Assembly: GCA_900546145.1 (NCBI GenBank)
Contig: URBN01000007.1
Location: forward strand, 1 to 64,000
Length of the DNA: 64,000 nt
Source: an uncultured Desulfovibrio sp.
GTDB taxonomy: Bacteria; Desulfobacterota; Desulfovibrionia; Desulfovibrionales; Desulfovibrionaceae
Direction: 5' to 3'
The notes below the pieces were generated by a model that searched no databases, was not told the DNA's origin, and saw only the letters and a list, made by a program, of their open reading frames with translations. Below, one piece after another: positions 24,566 to 32,325 of the stretch. Numbering within the stretch: position 1 is the first letter of the stretch; every line of letters starts with the position of its first letter. The position numbers were made by a program, and so were the translations under genes.

Positions 24566-26041
24566 TCACCAGCCACTCAAATCTAATCCGGGCATCCTTA
24601 CCCCCACATACTCCCACGGTTCTACACTTCCCAGCTCCCTGCGCGCGTCCAGCATCATGGCGCAGGCTACCACGGCGTCTCCGTGCCTGCCGCCTGTCCT
24701 GTCCCTGGTACGCTGCTCCGGCACGCGGGCAACACCGCGCACCACACGCAGGCTGCGGAAGTCGGAAAGTACACCCGCATCCCTGGGCAGCACCAGCGTT
24801 TTGTCCTCAATGCCGCTCTTGAGCAGCGGCATGGTCTCTCTGTACCACGCCTCGGAAATCATCACCTCCCGCGCCCGTTCCGGCCCGTACTTCTGGCGGG
24901 CCGCCTCGGCCAGCGCGGAACCGTTGCCTCTTGCGTCAAGAGACACGCCGGAGAATCGCGGCAGGGAGCCGATGACGGCAAATAGTATCTGTTGCTGCGT
25001 TCGGTGCGGGCAGTCCCGCAGTTCCAGCACGAAAGGCGGGGTGAGCCGCAGGTCGCGCTGTTCTGTTGCGGGCCAGAACACGGAAAGGTCGCCGGACCGG
25101 CCGAAGTCCACGCCCATGAAATGGGCGCAGTCGCCGGGAAGTTCCCCCATAAGGGGAGCTAGGTTCGCCGCGATCCAGCCCCTGGTATAGGTTTCGGCCA
25201 CGTCCAGCGGCCAGTCCACAAAATCCTCCGCCGGGGCAATCCATGTCACCACGGGGAGGGCTGCGTCCATGCACGCCTCAAGCATCGTTGTGGTCAGGTA
25301 CGCTCCCGCCGAGCGCCGGGGAATACAAAAAAGCTCTTCATCCGCGCCGTCTCCGTAGTCCTCAATGATACCCGCCCGCCATGCATCCTCCGCCTCCCTC
25401 GTCCATTCGCGGGGCGGATGCGCACGCTTGCAGATAGTCCTGAACAGGCCGTCTGCTATGGCGTCATCAAGCGTGGTGCGGTGCAGGCTGTAGGCAAGCC
25501 GCCCGGCACGGATATCGTTAACAAGCTCATTAAAGGGGTTGTTTTCCCCGTTATGCGTGGAAAGGATAGATACGCTGCCGCCCCACATGAGCAGAGCGAA
25601 GGCCGCCTTCATCAGTTCGTCCAGGTCGTCCACAAAGGCAGCTTCGTCAATAATGACGCGTCCCTGCTTGGACCTCAGGGAACGGGCCTCGGAGGGCAGG
25701 CCCCACACGCTGAAGCCGGAGGCAAAGCGGATGCGGTACACCGTGATATCCCGGTCAGCGTCGCGCAGCACAAGCTCCTCCATGTCGTGGGCCAGCACGT
25801 CGAGAGCCTTGGCCCAGAACGCGCAGTCGCGGATGAATGTCTGCGTCATTTCCTTGTTGTACGACAGGTAGAAAGTGTCCTGCCCGCCTGCTTCGCGGCT
25901 CTTGGAGGCCTCCAGCACGGAAAGGAACGCTTCGCAGTACGATGCGCCGATGCGGCGCGATTTCTCCCACACGCGCACCCGGGCCGTGTCCGCCATCCAG
26001 CTGCGCTGATAAGGCAGAAATATGTCCGCCGCGCCCCCCAT
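24566..26041 (-). CDS. Terminase large subunit (Mu gp28-like)
   Basis: 491 residues, ATG 26041 overlapping the small subunit stop, with GGAGG. Walker A-like EKSRRIGAS (26-34), Walker B VIIDEA (129-134), ILSTHNGENNPFNELVNDIR in the coupling region, and nuclease-domain aspartates in FMGVDFGRSGD and SLDARGNG. It cleaves and pumps phage DNA into heads; Mu-like phages package from the integrated copy by headful. Confidence 0.93.
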   Translation of the reverse strand: MGGAADIFLPYQRSWMADTARVRVWEKSRRIGASYCEAFLSVLEASKSREAGGQDTFYLSYNKEMTQTFIRDCAFWAKALDVLAHDMEELVLRDADRDITVYRIRFASGFSVWGLPSEARSLRSKQGRVIIDEAAFVDDLDELMKAAFALLMWGGSVSILSTHNGENNPFNELVNDIRAGRLAYSLHRTTLDDAIADGLFRTICKRAHPPREWTREAEDAWRAGIIEDYGDGADEELFCIPRRSAGAYLTTTMLEACMDAALPVVTWIAPAEDFVDWPLDVAETYTRGWIAANLAPLMGELPGDCAHFMGVDFGRSGDLSVFWPATEQRDLRLTPPFVLELRDCPHRTQQQILFAVIGSLPRFSGVSLDARGNGSALAEAARQKYGPERAREVMISEAWYRETMPLLKSGIEDKTLVLPRDAGVLSDFRSLRVVRGVARVPEQRTRDRTGGRHGDAVVACAMMLDARRELGSVEPWEYVGVRMPGLDLSGW

Positions 26042-26661
26042 TACGCGCCTCCCTCCACTATGCCGATAGCCTTGCAGATATGCTGTGCCATGTCGCTGGA
26101 AAGGCCGCGCCTGCGCTCCTGCTCACCGGCATCATCCCTGGGCAGTCCGGCCTCCAGTTCGCCCAACAAATCAAGACAGCGCTTGATGTCCTGCACGGTC
26201 GCCGCCGTGATTTTGGAGGGATCGGCGAGGGCCATACCCAGCTTGCCCTCGACTGCCTGTTTCAGCGCAGCCACGGCATCGGCCCTCGTGGAAATTACAG
26301 GTCGGGCCTCAGGTTCGGCATAGGACGGAATCTTGCCGGAGGCGGCCAGCTCCGCCCGTTTCAGGGCCAGATTCTCAAGGGAGGCCACGGCAAACGCAGC
26401 CTGCGCAGCCTCCTTGCCATCCCCCGCTTCCAGAAGGCGTTCCAGGATAGCTTTGCGGCCCATGATGGTGTTGAAACGAATCTCGCTTTCTGCCTGTGCC
26501 AGCTGCTCCCGCCGCCTGGCCCACTGGAATTTCTGCCCCCAGGCTTTGAGCGTGGTGGCTGACACGCCCGTCAGCTCCGCCACCCGGGCATAGGAAAGAC
26601 GCTCCTCGCAATATAGCTCCTGAGCCCGCCACACGGTGTCTGGCTCATGCTCCCAGCCCAC
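26041..26661 (-). CDS. Terminase small subunit-like protein (Mu gp27 / DUF1804-like)
   Basis: 206 residues, GTG start at 26661 with GGAGGACTAGCC. The N-terminal helix-turn-helix YARVAELTGVSATTLKAWGQ fits DNA recognition by small terminases. Two helical regions follow and the C-terminus has Asp/Glu/Arg clusters. It lies directly before the large subunit with a one-base overlap. Confidence 0.83.
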   Translation of the reverse strand: MGWEHEPDTVWRAQELYCEERLSYARVAELTGVSATTLKAWGQKFQWARRREQLAQAESEIRFNTIMGRKAILERLLEAGDGKEAAQAAFAVASLENLALKRAELAASGKIPSYAEPEARPVISTRADAVAALKQAVEGKLGMALADPSKITAATVQDIKRCLDLLGELEAGLPRDDAGEQERRRGLSSDMAQHICKAIGIVEGGA

Positions 26662-26663
26662 GG

Positions 26664-26906
26664 CTAGTCCTCCAATTCGGCGTTCAGTATTTCGATACGT
26701 TTTTCTATATCGCGGATTTCCATTATCTGCTGGGCCAGCACGGCCATACCGTCTATGGCGTCCAGCTCCTGTATTTCGGACAGGGGAATGGCGGGATTCA
26801 GAATTTTCCGCAGTTTCACGAGGTTTTCCCTCGTTTTTGCTTCCAGACGTGCACGCTTTTCGCGCAAGCTCATTCTTTGCAGCTTAAAATCCATGCGCTC
26901 GCTCAT
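26664..26906 (-). CDS. Small coiled-coil phage protein (Mu gp26 position)
   Basis: 80 residues, strongly helical with high charge (LREKRARLEAKTRENLVKLR and IEKRIEILNAELED). No family recognised. Mu gp26, in the same slot before the small terminase, is likewise short and uncharacterised. It starts 8 bp after the preceding gene. Confidence 0.6.
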   Translation of the reverse strand: MSERMDFKLQRMSLREKRARLEAKTRENLVKLRKILNPAIPLSEIQELDAIDGMAVLAQQIMEIRDIEKRIEILNAELED

Positions 26907-26914
26907 ATCAGATC

Positions 26915-27358
26915 CTACATCCTTCCTCTGGCGGCTTCACGGGCCATTGGACATTGCATGTTGTTTTCCGTCAGGACGGCCATACGTTGTAACGCTCCGA
27001 TGCAGTTGGTGATGACATCGGACAAATCCTTGGCCATACGCTCGTAATTCTTTACCAGTTCTACGTTGTCGCGGTAGTATTTATCCGTCACGCTTTGGTT
27101 ATCGCCCAGCTCCCTGATCATTTTCAGGGAATCATCCCTGTACGACGACAGAATGCGGGCGGTCTCCGCACTGTGCGCCTGCATTATCTCATCCGAGCGC
27201 TTCGTGCGCAGATGTTCAAAAAATAGCATGGCGATGATGACAAGCGCCGGGCCGGAAAGTGCCAGTGTGAGTAATCCCGGCACGCCAAGCTGTGTCAGCA
27301 CGGCGGCGATGCTCTGAGCCGCTGTGACAAGGGCTTCAAGTTGCGTCGAATCTATCAT
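26915..27358 (-). CDS. Membrane-anchored phage protein near the lysis genes
   Basis: 147 residues, ATG 27358 with GGAG, overlapping the Rz1 stop. One transmembrane segment at about residues 25-48 (GLLTLALSGPALVIIAMLFF) is followed by a long helical cytoplasmic or periplasmic region with many charged residues. It could be a second holin, an antiholin or a membrane regulator of packaging. It resembles small DUF proteins of Mu-like phages with the same layout. Function unknown. Confidence 0.6.
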   Translation of the reverse strand: MIDSTQLEALVTAAQSIAAVLTQLGVPGLLTLALSGPALVIIAMLFFEHLRTKRSDEIMQAHSAETARILSSYRDDSLKMIRELGDNQSVTDKYYRDNVELVKNYERMAKDLSDVITNCIGALQRMAVLTENNMQCPMAREAARGRM

Positions 27359-27633
27359 TCTTTGTCTCCGGGGAGCTGCGCCTCATAACAGTTCAGGGCG
27401 TCTTCAAGCCCGGCCACATACGCCCGGATGCGGGCATCGCGAACGCGCAGCAGAGTGTAGCCCTCCCGGCTTTCAAGGAACACCCCTTTCATAGGCGGCA
27501 GTTCAGGCTTGGGGGGACGGGCACACCGCGCCACAGACACGACAGCGGGCGCAGGGGGCGGGTCTGACGCAGGCCTGGCGCAGCCGCTACAAAGGGCGAT
27601 CAAGAGCATCAGAAAGGGCACGGCGCATCGCAT
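27355..27633 (-). CDS. Outer-membrane spanin lipoprotein (Rz1-like)
   Basis: 92 residues, ATG 27633, embedded by 47 bp in the end of the Rz-like gene in another frame. A signal peptide with lipobox LCSGC (cleavage before Cys18) is followed by a proline-rich stretch (PPPAPAVV, PPKPELPP). Small Pro-rich lipoproteins nested with an Rz-like gene are the o-spanin hallmark: they fuse inner and outer membranes in the last lysis step. Confidence 0.82.
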   Translation of the reverse strand: MRCAVPFLMLLIALCSGCARPASDPPPAPAVVSVARCARPPKPELPPMKGVFLESREGYTLLRVRDARIRAYVAGLEDALNCYEAQLPGDKE

Positions 27634-27952
27634 TGTCCGGCACTCCTTTTTCTTCTTTCGGGGTCATGGCGCGCAGGGTCGCCTCGTCAAGCAGGGACTT
27701 CCATGCGTCTGCGTCCGCACGCGCTGCCGCCTCTCTGTCCAGGCAGGACTGCGCCTGCGCCTCAAGAGCGGCTTCGCCCTTTTGGGCCTGTTCGGCAAGA
27801 AGCTGCCAGCGGCCCGCTGCCTCCTGCCATGTTTTGAGATCGGTTTTCAGCGCAGAGCACATGGACTCTGCTTTTTGCAGGCGTATATACTGCACTGCGA
27901 AAGTACTGCCACAGATGATGACGGCCACAAGCAGAATAACAGCGGTTTTCAT
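27587..27952 (-). CDS. Inner-membrane spanin (Rz-like)
   Basis: 121 residues, ATG 27952 with GGAG. N-terminal transmembrane helix (AVILLVAVIICGSTFAV) followed by a periplasmic coiled coil rich in Ala, Glu and Gln. Together with the overlapping lipoprotein it forms a spanin pair. Overlaps the holin-like gene by 4 bp. Confidence 0.78.
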   Translation of the reverse strand: MKTAVILLVAVIICGSTFAVQYIRLQKAESMCSALKTDLKTWQEAAGRWQLLAEQAQKGEAALEAQAQSCLDREAAARADADAWKSLLDEATLRAMTPKEEKGVPDNAMRRALSDALDRPL

Positions 27953-28188
27953 GCGTTCTCCGGGCCGGTGCTGATGTTGCGCTCAAAAAACATTTGCCCG
28001 GCCTTGGCTGTCTGGCTGCCTACGAGCAGTGTGACTTCCTCCCAGCCGAGATGGATGAAGTGCCCCTCCCAGAAGCAGCCCCATACCCACATTCCCAGCA
28101 CCACTATGCAGACGCACATGGTCACGATACGCTGGCACGACCAGCCGCCGTCCAAACAGCGCAGGCTGTCGAGTATGCCAAGGCTCAT
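27949..28188 (-). CDS. Holin-like small membrane protein
   Basis: 79 residues. Two hydrophobic stretches: one at about residues 20-42 (IVTMCVCIVVLGMWVWGCFW) and a weaker one at 46-58. It overlaps the endolysin stop (ATGA) and precedes the spanins, the normal holin place. Family not recognised; call by size, hydrophobicity and context. Confidence 0.62.
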   Translation of the reverse strand: MSLGILDSLRCLDGGWSCQRIVTMCVCIVVLGMWVWGCFWEGHFIHLGWEEVTLLVGSQTAKAGQMFFERNISTGPENA

Positions 28189-28769
28189 CGCAGCCGCTCT
28201 GGGTATCGTCCCGTGGCTATCATGGAACAGATGGCGCGGGCGCGTCGTCCTGTCTGGTGATACCAGACAGAACTCCTGAGGTTTTCAGCGGCGCGGACGT
28301 ATTCCCCGCGCCCGATCATGGGCAGGGTCGTATAAAAGCCAAGCAGGCCGCTCCCCTTAATGCCCCGCGCCTTGTCCCGGGCGCGGCCCACGCCCATGTT
28401 GTAGGCCATGTCCAGCAGGGCATCGGCCCTCACGTTATCACCACCGTTTCGCAGAGTGGCATAAACCGGACAGCGTTGCAGCAGGTCAGCATTGGTCGCC
28501 TGCAACTCCCACAGCATGGCCTCCTCAGCCTGCTCCCTGGTCCACGTCATGCCGCGATCGCGCAGAACCAGCAGCAGACTCGCCCCACGCAGCCCACCGC
28601 GCTGGACGCGTCCACGTATGTCCTCAAATGGGATGAAACGCGGGTGCGCCTCAAGATTGCTTCCGTATCCGATAGTGCAATAACCTGCCGGACAAAGGTA
28701 GGGCCGCAGAAAAAGGCCTTCAAACTCTCGCAGCAACGCCAGATAGGCGTCAGAAAAAGAACATTTCAT
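28185..28769 (-). CDS. Endolysin, lysozyme-type (GH24-like)
   Basis: 194 residues, ATG 28769 with GAGAGGG. Contains the E-8-C-5-T catalytic spacing of lambdoid/P22-type lysozymes: E17 in FEG, C26 and T32 in CTIGYG. Later segments (GDNVRADALLDMAYNMGVGR and GRRARAICSMIATGRYPERL) match the GH24 C-terminal lobe. No signal-anchor sequence, so release needs the adjacent holin. First gene of the late region. Confidence 0.9.
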   Translation of the reverse strand: MKCSFSDAYLALLREFEGLFLRPYLCPAGYCTIGYGSNLEAHPRFIPFEDIRGRVQRGGLRGASLLLVLRDRGMTWTREQAEEAMLWELQATNADLLQRCPVYATLRNGGDNVRADALLDMAYNMGVGRARDKARGIKGSGLLGFYTTLPMIGRGEYVRAAENLRSSVWYHQTGRRARAICSMIATGRYPERLR

Positions 28770-28972
28770 GGATCCCTCTCATGTTCGGGAGTCGTTTGTC
28801 AGAGCCCTGCGGGCTTACAAACAGCAGCAGAGCCAGGATTGGGCCGTACCGCCGCGGGCCATTAACGGCGGCACGGCCTGGAGGAACGAACCGGCGAAAA
28901 AAACGGCCCGTCCCGGCAATCATGCCGAAACGGACCGCATCCTGCCCGGAAGGGGTGCACACTGTGCGAACT
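28770..28972 (-). other. Gap between middle and late genes
   Basis: 203 bp before the endolysin. In Mu this is where the late lys promoter lies, activated by protein C. I see no clear sigma-70 -35/-10 pair, as expected for an activator-dependent promoter, and no convincing small gene. A run of seven T follows GGGACGGGCCG on the transcribed strand (around 28900), which could terminate middle transcription. Confidence 0.35.
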
Positions 28973-29425
28973 TTATTCGTCAAAATCCTTGCAGAGTTCC
29001 CGCACTTCATCCACACGGATGCGCACGGGGTTGTCCCTTAGACGTACCAGCCTGCCCTCGGCAATGTAGTTGTACACGGTGCGCTCTGACACATTCAGAC
29101 AGTACGCAGCCTGCTTCACGTTCAGAAGATTTCGCCGGGCCAGCATTTCTTGTGGCGTCAGCGTGTACGGTCTGACAGGGGGAACGCCGCTGTACCGGAT
29201 GGGCAGGGGAAGAGGAAAGCCAGCTGGGCGCTTCAGGGTGCAGTGGTCCGCACAGCCTATGCAGCAGAAGACATCGTCACGCACAAACCAGAACGGCTTG
29301 TGCCTCCTGCACAGGAAATAGGGGCATCCCAGCTTTTCGTACACGCTGCGGTCCGGTTCGGCATCATACGGCCGCCATCCCTCACGGGTCAGTGTCACGA
29401 TCTCCTGTATGCGTGTTCTGGACAT
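28973..29425 (-). CDS. Cys-cluster / HTH regulator, possible late-gene activator
   Basis: 150 residues, ATG 29425 with GGGAGGAG. Residues 34-62 have a Cys-rich motif (CPYFLCRRH, then FCCIGCADHC) likely to bind zinc. Residues 100-145 are a MerR/excisionase-type helix-turn-helix (LNVKQAAYCLNVSERTVYNY). It sits immediately before the endolysin, where Mu encodes activator C, so it may switch on late genes; it is not similar to Mu C, so this is inference. Confidence 0.65.
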   Translation of the reverse strand: MSRTRIQEIVTLTREGWRPYDAEPDRSVYEKLGCPYFLCRRHKPFWFVRDDVFCCIGCADHCTLKRPAGFPLPLPIRYSGVPPVRPYTLTPQEMLARRNLLNVKQAAYCLNVSERTVYNYIAEGRLVRLRDNPVRIRVDEVRELCKDFDE

Positions 29426-29434
29426 ATCTCCTCC

Positions 29435-29788
29435 CTAAAACAGTCTGGAAAAAAGTTCTCTCCCTTCGAGGTCCGTCTGGGCACGGCAGGCTGCGCACTC
29501 TCTCCGATCCAGGCGGCGGCAGTGGGCGCAGCGGATTTCCTGCAGGGCCACTGCCAGATCTTCCCCTGTCAGCCCTGGGAGGGGTGGAGAACCGCTTTCT
29601 TCGGAGATGCCCCCGGACAGGGCAGCCCCGATTCGTGCTAACTGAACATCCGTTTTGCCAGGATATCTCCCGGACAAAACCATGTACACCGTGGCCCGTT
29701 TCAGTTCCGGGTGCGCCCGGCAAAAAGCATGGATGGATACATGAGATTCCAGAATCCGCTCCCGAAGCCGGTCTGCATAGCTATTCAT
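29435..29788 (-). CDS. Small HTH protein with CxxC pairs
   Basis: 117 residues; ATG 29788 overlaps the GemA stop by 8 bp. An N-terminal helix-turn-helix (VSIHAFCRAHPELKRATVYM) and a C-terminal zinc-finger-like motif CAHC-x7-CAAC. A phage regulator of the middle region; precise role unknown. A longer upstream frame is open but lies inside GemA and lacks a ribosome site. Confidence 0.6.
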   Translation of the reverse strand: MNSYADRLRERILESHVSIHAFCRAHPELKRATVYMVLSGRYPGKTDVQLARIGAALSGGISEESGSPPLPGLTGEDLAVALQEIRCAHCRRLDRRECAACRAQTDLEGRELFSRLF

Positions 29789-30269
29789 CGCCTGTGCCTT
29801 CGGCTTTCTGCTTTTTGTCAAAAGCCTTTTCCCGACGTTGCAGGTCTGACAGCAGGGTGGAAATCTGTTTCCCGTTCTGCATCCAGACGAACAACTCCAC
29901 GCCAAAGGCCCGTTTGCAGCGAGTATTAAGGCTGGTCATGGAATACCCCAACTTACGCCAAATAGCCAGAATTTGCCGCTTTTCAGCCGCAAAGGGCATG
30001 GAGTCCGTAATCTCTATCCAATCCGGCCGGCCGTGCGGCGTCACACGGCGATTACGGCTTTTGGCTGGCGCGGTATAGGTCACTCCGTAGGTTTCGGTAA
30101 AAAGCTGCACCAGCCGGGAGAGCTGGTGGATATTCATATCCTTCCGGCTCCCGACGCCGAACTCCGAACGCAGCAGGTCGCGAAACGCTTCTTCATCCAT
30201 TTCTGGTAACTGCTTCCGGGCAACCTCTATCTTCCGGTATAGGCCGAGGCGCATCCTGTTTGTGTCCAT
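29781..30269 (-). CDS. GemA-like middle protein (Mu gp16, DUF1018)
   Basis: 162 residues, ATG 30269 with GAAGGAGG. Contains IEVARKQLPEMDEEAFRDLL, then IHQLSRLVQLFTETYGVTY and AFGVELFVWMQNGKQISTLL, the layout of the GemA/gp16 family. In Mu, GemA modulates host gene expression and DNA topology. It starts after a 145-bp gap that holds a strong dyad (30374-30397). Confidence 0.82.
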   Translation of the reverse strand: MDTNRMRLGLYRKIEVARKQLPEMDEEAFRDLLRSEFGVGSRKDMNIHQLSRLVQLFTETYGVTYTAPAKSRNRRVTPHGRPDWIEITDSMPFAAEKRQILAIWRKLGYSMTSLNTRCKRAFGVELFVWMQNGKQISTLLSDLQRREKAFDKKQKAEGTGDE

Positions 30270-30373
30270 GACAGCCTCCTTCTTACACAGTCACGCCCAC
30301 GCAGGGCATGAAAAAAACACTGATCTATTCTTTAGCTGCTCGTCAGGCCCAGAGCGCCACCCCTGGGCGACCA

Positions 30374-30397
30374 CCCCGCCTTTTGGAACAGGCGGGG
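30374..30397. terminator. GC-rich hairpin between HU-like gene and GemA
   Basis: CCCCGCC (30374-30380) and GGCGGGG (30391-30397) with a T-A closing pair form a strong 7-8 bp stem. It lies just after the HU-like gene on the minus strand. No T tract follows on the minus strand; on the plus strand GGTTTCGCTTTC follows. It may pause or end early transcription weakly. Confidence 0.4.
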
Positions 30398-30414
30398 CGG
30401 TTTCGCTTTCGGCC

Positions 30415-30705
30415 TTATCGGCGGGGTTCTATCTTTTTGAGCTCATCCCTGAGCGGCTTGAAAAGGCTGAATTTTGCTGCCATGCAGGCCGGAATAGTCA
30501 TGGGGGCGCCCGTGCGCGGGTTGCGGCCCATACGTTCCGCCCGCTGTTTCACGAAAATCTTGCCGAGCCCCGGAAGGGGAACTTCACCTCCCTTTTGCAG
30601 TTCCATCAGTGCTACGCTGCGGAGAGCTTCAAAGCAGCGCTCCACGGTATCCCTGGAGATTCCGCTGCTCTCGGCCACGGCCTTTTTGAGTTCAGTCTGG
30701 TTCAT
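30415..30705 (-). CDS. HU/IHF-like DNA-binding protein
   Basis: 96 residues, ATG 30705 with AGAGAGG. Typical HU fold: helical N-terminus MNQTELKKAVAESSGISRD, body GGEVPLPGLGKIFVKQRAER, then the arm MGRNPRTGAPMTIPACMAAK and helix FKPLRDELK. The GRNPRTG motif is the DNA-contacting arm of the family. Mu transposition needs host HU and IHF to bend the left end and the enhancer; this phage appears to carry its own. Confidence 0.9.
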   Translation of the reverse strand: MNQTELKKAVAESSGISRDTVERCFEALRSVALMELQKGGEVPLPGLGKIFVKQRAERMGRNPRTGAPMTIPACMAAKFSLFKPLRDELKKIEPRR

Positions 30706-30722
30706 GATTTACCTCTCTTATA

Positions 30723-30965
30723 TCAGATGCGCTGATACACGAATTCGCGGCTGTATCCGTTCTGTATCAGCAGGTTTCTGGCTCTCGCCGTGATTGCAAT
30801 GCAAATATCGCTGCGCTGCTTTGGCGTGGCGTTTGCCCATTGCGCTGTACGTGTCAAATTGTCCAGCTCCGTCGGGCCAGAAGGACATTGCTCCCGCAGC
30901 ACCCTCCGGGCATATTCCAACGCAAATGCTTCAATCTGCGACTTCCTGAATACGGGCTGCACCAT
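30723..30965 (-). CDS. Small phage early protein, unassigned
   Basis: 80 residues, ATG 30965 with AGGGGG, overlapping the Gam-like gene. Helical, with FALEYARRVLREQCPSGPTE and RSDICIAITARARNLLIQNG. No family recognised. It lies in the early region between the Gam-like and HU-like genes. Confidence 0.55.
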   Translation of the reverse strand: MVQPVFRKSQIEAFALEYARRVLREQCPSGPTELDNLTRTAQWANATPKQRSDICIAITARARNLLIQNGYSREFVYQRI

Positions 30966-31491
30966 GAGTTTCCCCCTGTCCGATCTGCTCTGGCACCGCG
31001 TCCCGCCTGATCTCAATGAAGAAGGTGTCTGTCGTCTGACGTTTGAGGCCTACCAGTTCGAGGCGCTCATCCGGCCAGTCCGCGGCCGTTTCCTTGTCCA
31101 CCTCTTCCTTGATGCGGATGCCGTCCGTGAAGTTATACTGGTGAAGTTTTTCCAGTGTCATCCCTGACGTGATTCCACGCATCTGCACTATTCTGGTGCT
31201 GGCCCGGAACCCAATGGTGCCAAAGGCAAGATCAAGGCTCTTGGCTTTGGTAAAGAGGTCCGCCCGGTTCAGCCTGGCGAAGACTGCCACGGCGTCCGCC
31301 AGTTCCCTGCGCCGGGCCTGCAGAGGGGCGCTGCTCTGGCTGGCCTGCATCTTGGCGGCGTCTATGGCTTCCTGCATGGAGTGTTCAATAGACTCCAATT
31401 TGCGGTCCAGCGACGCGATTTCCGCCAGCGCCCCTTCCGCCTGCTGGCGGTCATTTACAATGTGTGGATTGGGTTTAATCCGCGCAGCCAT
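30931..31491 (-). CDS. Gam-like host-nuclease inhibitor
   Basis: 186 residues, ATG 31491 with GGGAGG. Residues 15-60 form a coiled coil (ALAEIASLDRKLESIEHSMQ), followed by RRELADAVAVFARLNRADLF and FGTIGFRAST, matching the Mu Gam family. Gam binds double-stranded DNA ends and protects them from host exonucleases; it is homologous to eukaryotic Ku. It overlaps the preceding small gene by 17 bp. Confidence 0.87.
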   Translation of the reverse strand: MAARIKPNPHIVNDRQQAEGALAEIASLDRKLESIEHSMQEAIDAAKMQASQSSAPLQARRRELADAVAVFARLNRADLFTKAKSLDLAFGTIGFRASTRIVQMRGITSGMTLEKLHQYNFTDGIRIKEEVDKETAADWPDERLELVGLKRQTTDTFFIEIRRDAVPEQIGQGETHGAARIQEVAD

Positions 31492-31690
31492 CACGCATAG
31501 CCTCCCATATATTTTCGTGTGCAAAGGTCTCAGGCTTATCCGGTACGATAAGCGAGGCTTCCATGGTTTCGGCCTGCTCAGCCGCAGCATCCAGCTCCCG
31601 CCGGATGACGCGCAAAATATCAGGAGCATCCTTCTGCGCCTGGACGTCTTCCAGAGAAATCCTGATGCTTCGCAACTTTTCAGACAACAT
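31475..31690 (-). CDS. Small early protein between regulator and Gam
   Basis: 71 residues, ATG 31690 with GGAGGAATAGT; the ribosome site overlaps the previous stop. Mostly helical (EKLRSIRISLEDVQAQKDAP and RVIRRELDAAAEQAETMEAS). No family recognised. The strong ribosome site and tight packing support it as real. Confidence 0.58.
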   Translation of the reverse strand: MLSEKLRSIRISLEDVQAQKDAPDILRVIRRELDAAAEQAETMEASLIVPDKPETFAHENIWEAMRDGCAD

Positions 31691-31691
31691 A

Positions 31692-32315
31692 CTATTCCTC
31701 CACGTTCTCATTTTGGTTGACGGATTTTTCAAACCTGGCCAAAAGAATTTTGGCTGAATTCACGATGACCCGGGCTGTACGCAGCGCGTAGGGGTCGGCG
31801 CACAGCATCAGGCGTATGATTGTCGCCGCTGCTGCCCGCTCCTTCTGGAAGGGATCTGCCTCGCGGACTGGCGGGTATGGGGTTTCCGGCGTAGCCTGTG
31901 CTTTGCCTGTAGCGCGGAAGAGAACCGCTCTCCTGCTGTTGCGCCCGACCCGTTCGAGAAAACCTTCGCCCTCCAGCCAAGCCACATAACGCAGAATGTG
32001 CGTGTAGCTGACGCGGGTCATCAGGGCACAGTCGCTGATAGACCAGCCCGCTTTTGTAGTCCGGACGAAACGCCAGATGATGGTGTGCATCCGGACTCCG
32101 CGGGGACGGCGCTGCTCGTCATAGGTGCATACTCCGGGACGCACGGGCTGTATCTCACCATGTCTCTTCATGTCGGCCGCGCGGGAACGCACCACGGCCT
32201 GCTCTGCTTCACTGCTCAGTCCCAGAGCCTCATAAACCTGCCGGTAGCTGACTTCACGGCCTCCGTCGCCAAGCGCCCGGATGGCCTTGCGTACCATGTC
32301 GGTGGAGATTTTCAC
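31692..32315 (-). CDS. Early regulatory protein with two winged-helix-like regions
   Basis: 207 residues; GTG start at 32315 with AGGAGG six bases upstream, chosen over an upstream ATG inside the B gene. Residues 15-60 (YRQVYEALGLSSEAEQAVVR) and 80-125 (WSISDCALMTRVSYTHILRY, then LEGEGFLERVG) look like helix-turn-helix units. Follows the B-type ATPase by 10 bp. Possibly a regulator of transposition or early transcription; no named family. Confidence 0.65.
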   Translation of the reverse strand: MKISTDMVRKAIRALGDGGREVSYRQVYEALGLSSEAEQAVVRSRAADMKRHGEIQPVRPGVCTYDEQRRPRGVRMHTIIWRFVRTTKAGWSISDCALMTRVSYTHILRYVAWLEGEGFLERVGRNSRRAVLFRATGKAQATPETPYPPVREADPFQKERAAAATIIRLMLCADPYALRTARVIVNSAKILLARFEKSVNQNENVEE

Positions 32316-32325
32316 GACTGCCCTC

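Noticed and set aside
28750..29016. 88-codon minus-strand frame before the endolysin
   Set aside because: Overlaps the endolysin start and HTH gene end, lacks a ribosome site and has no protein-like pattern.
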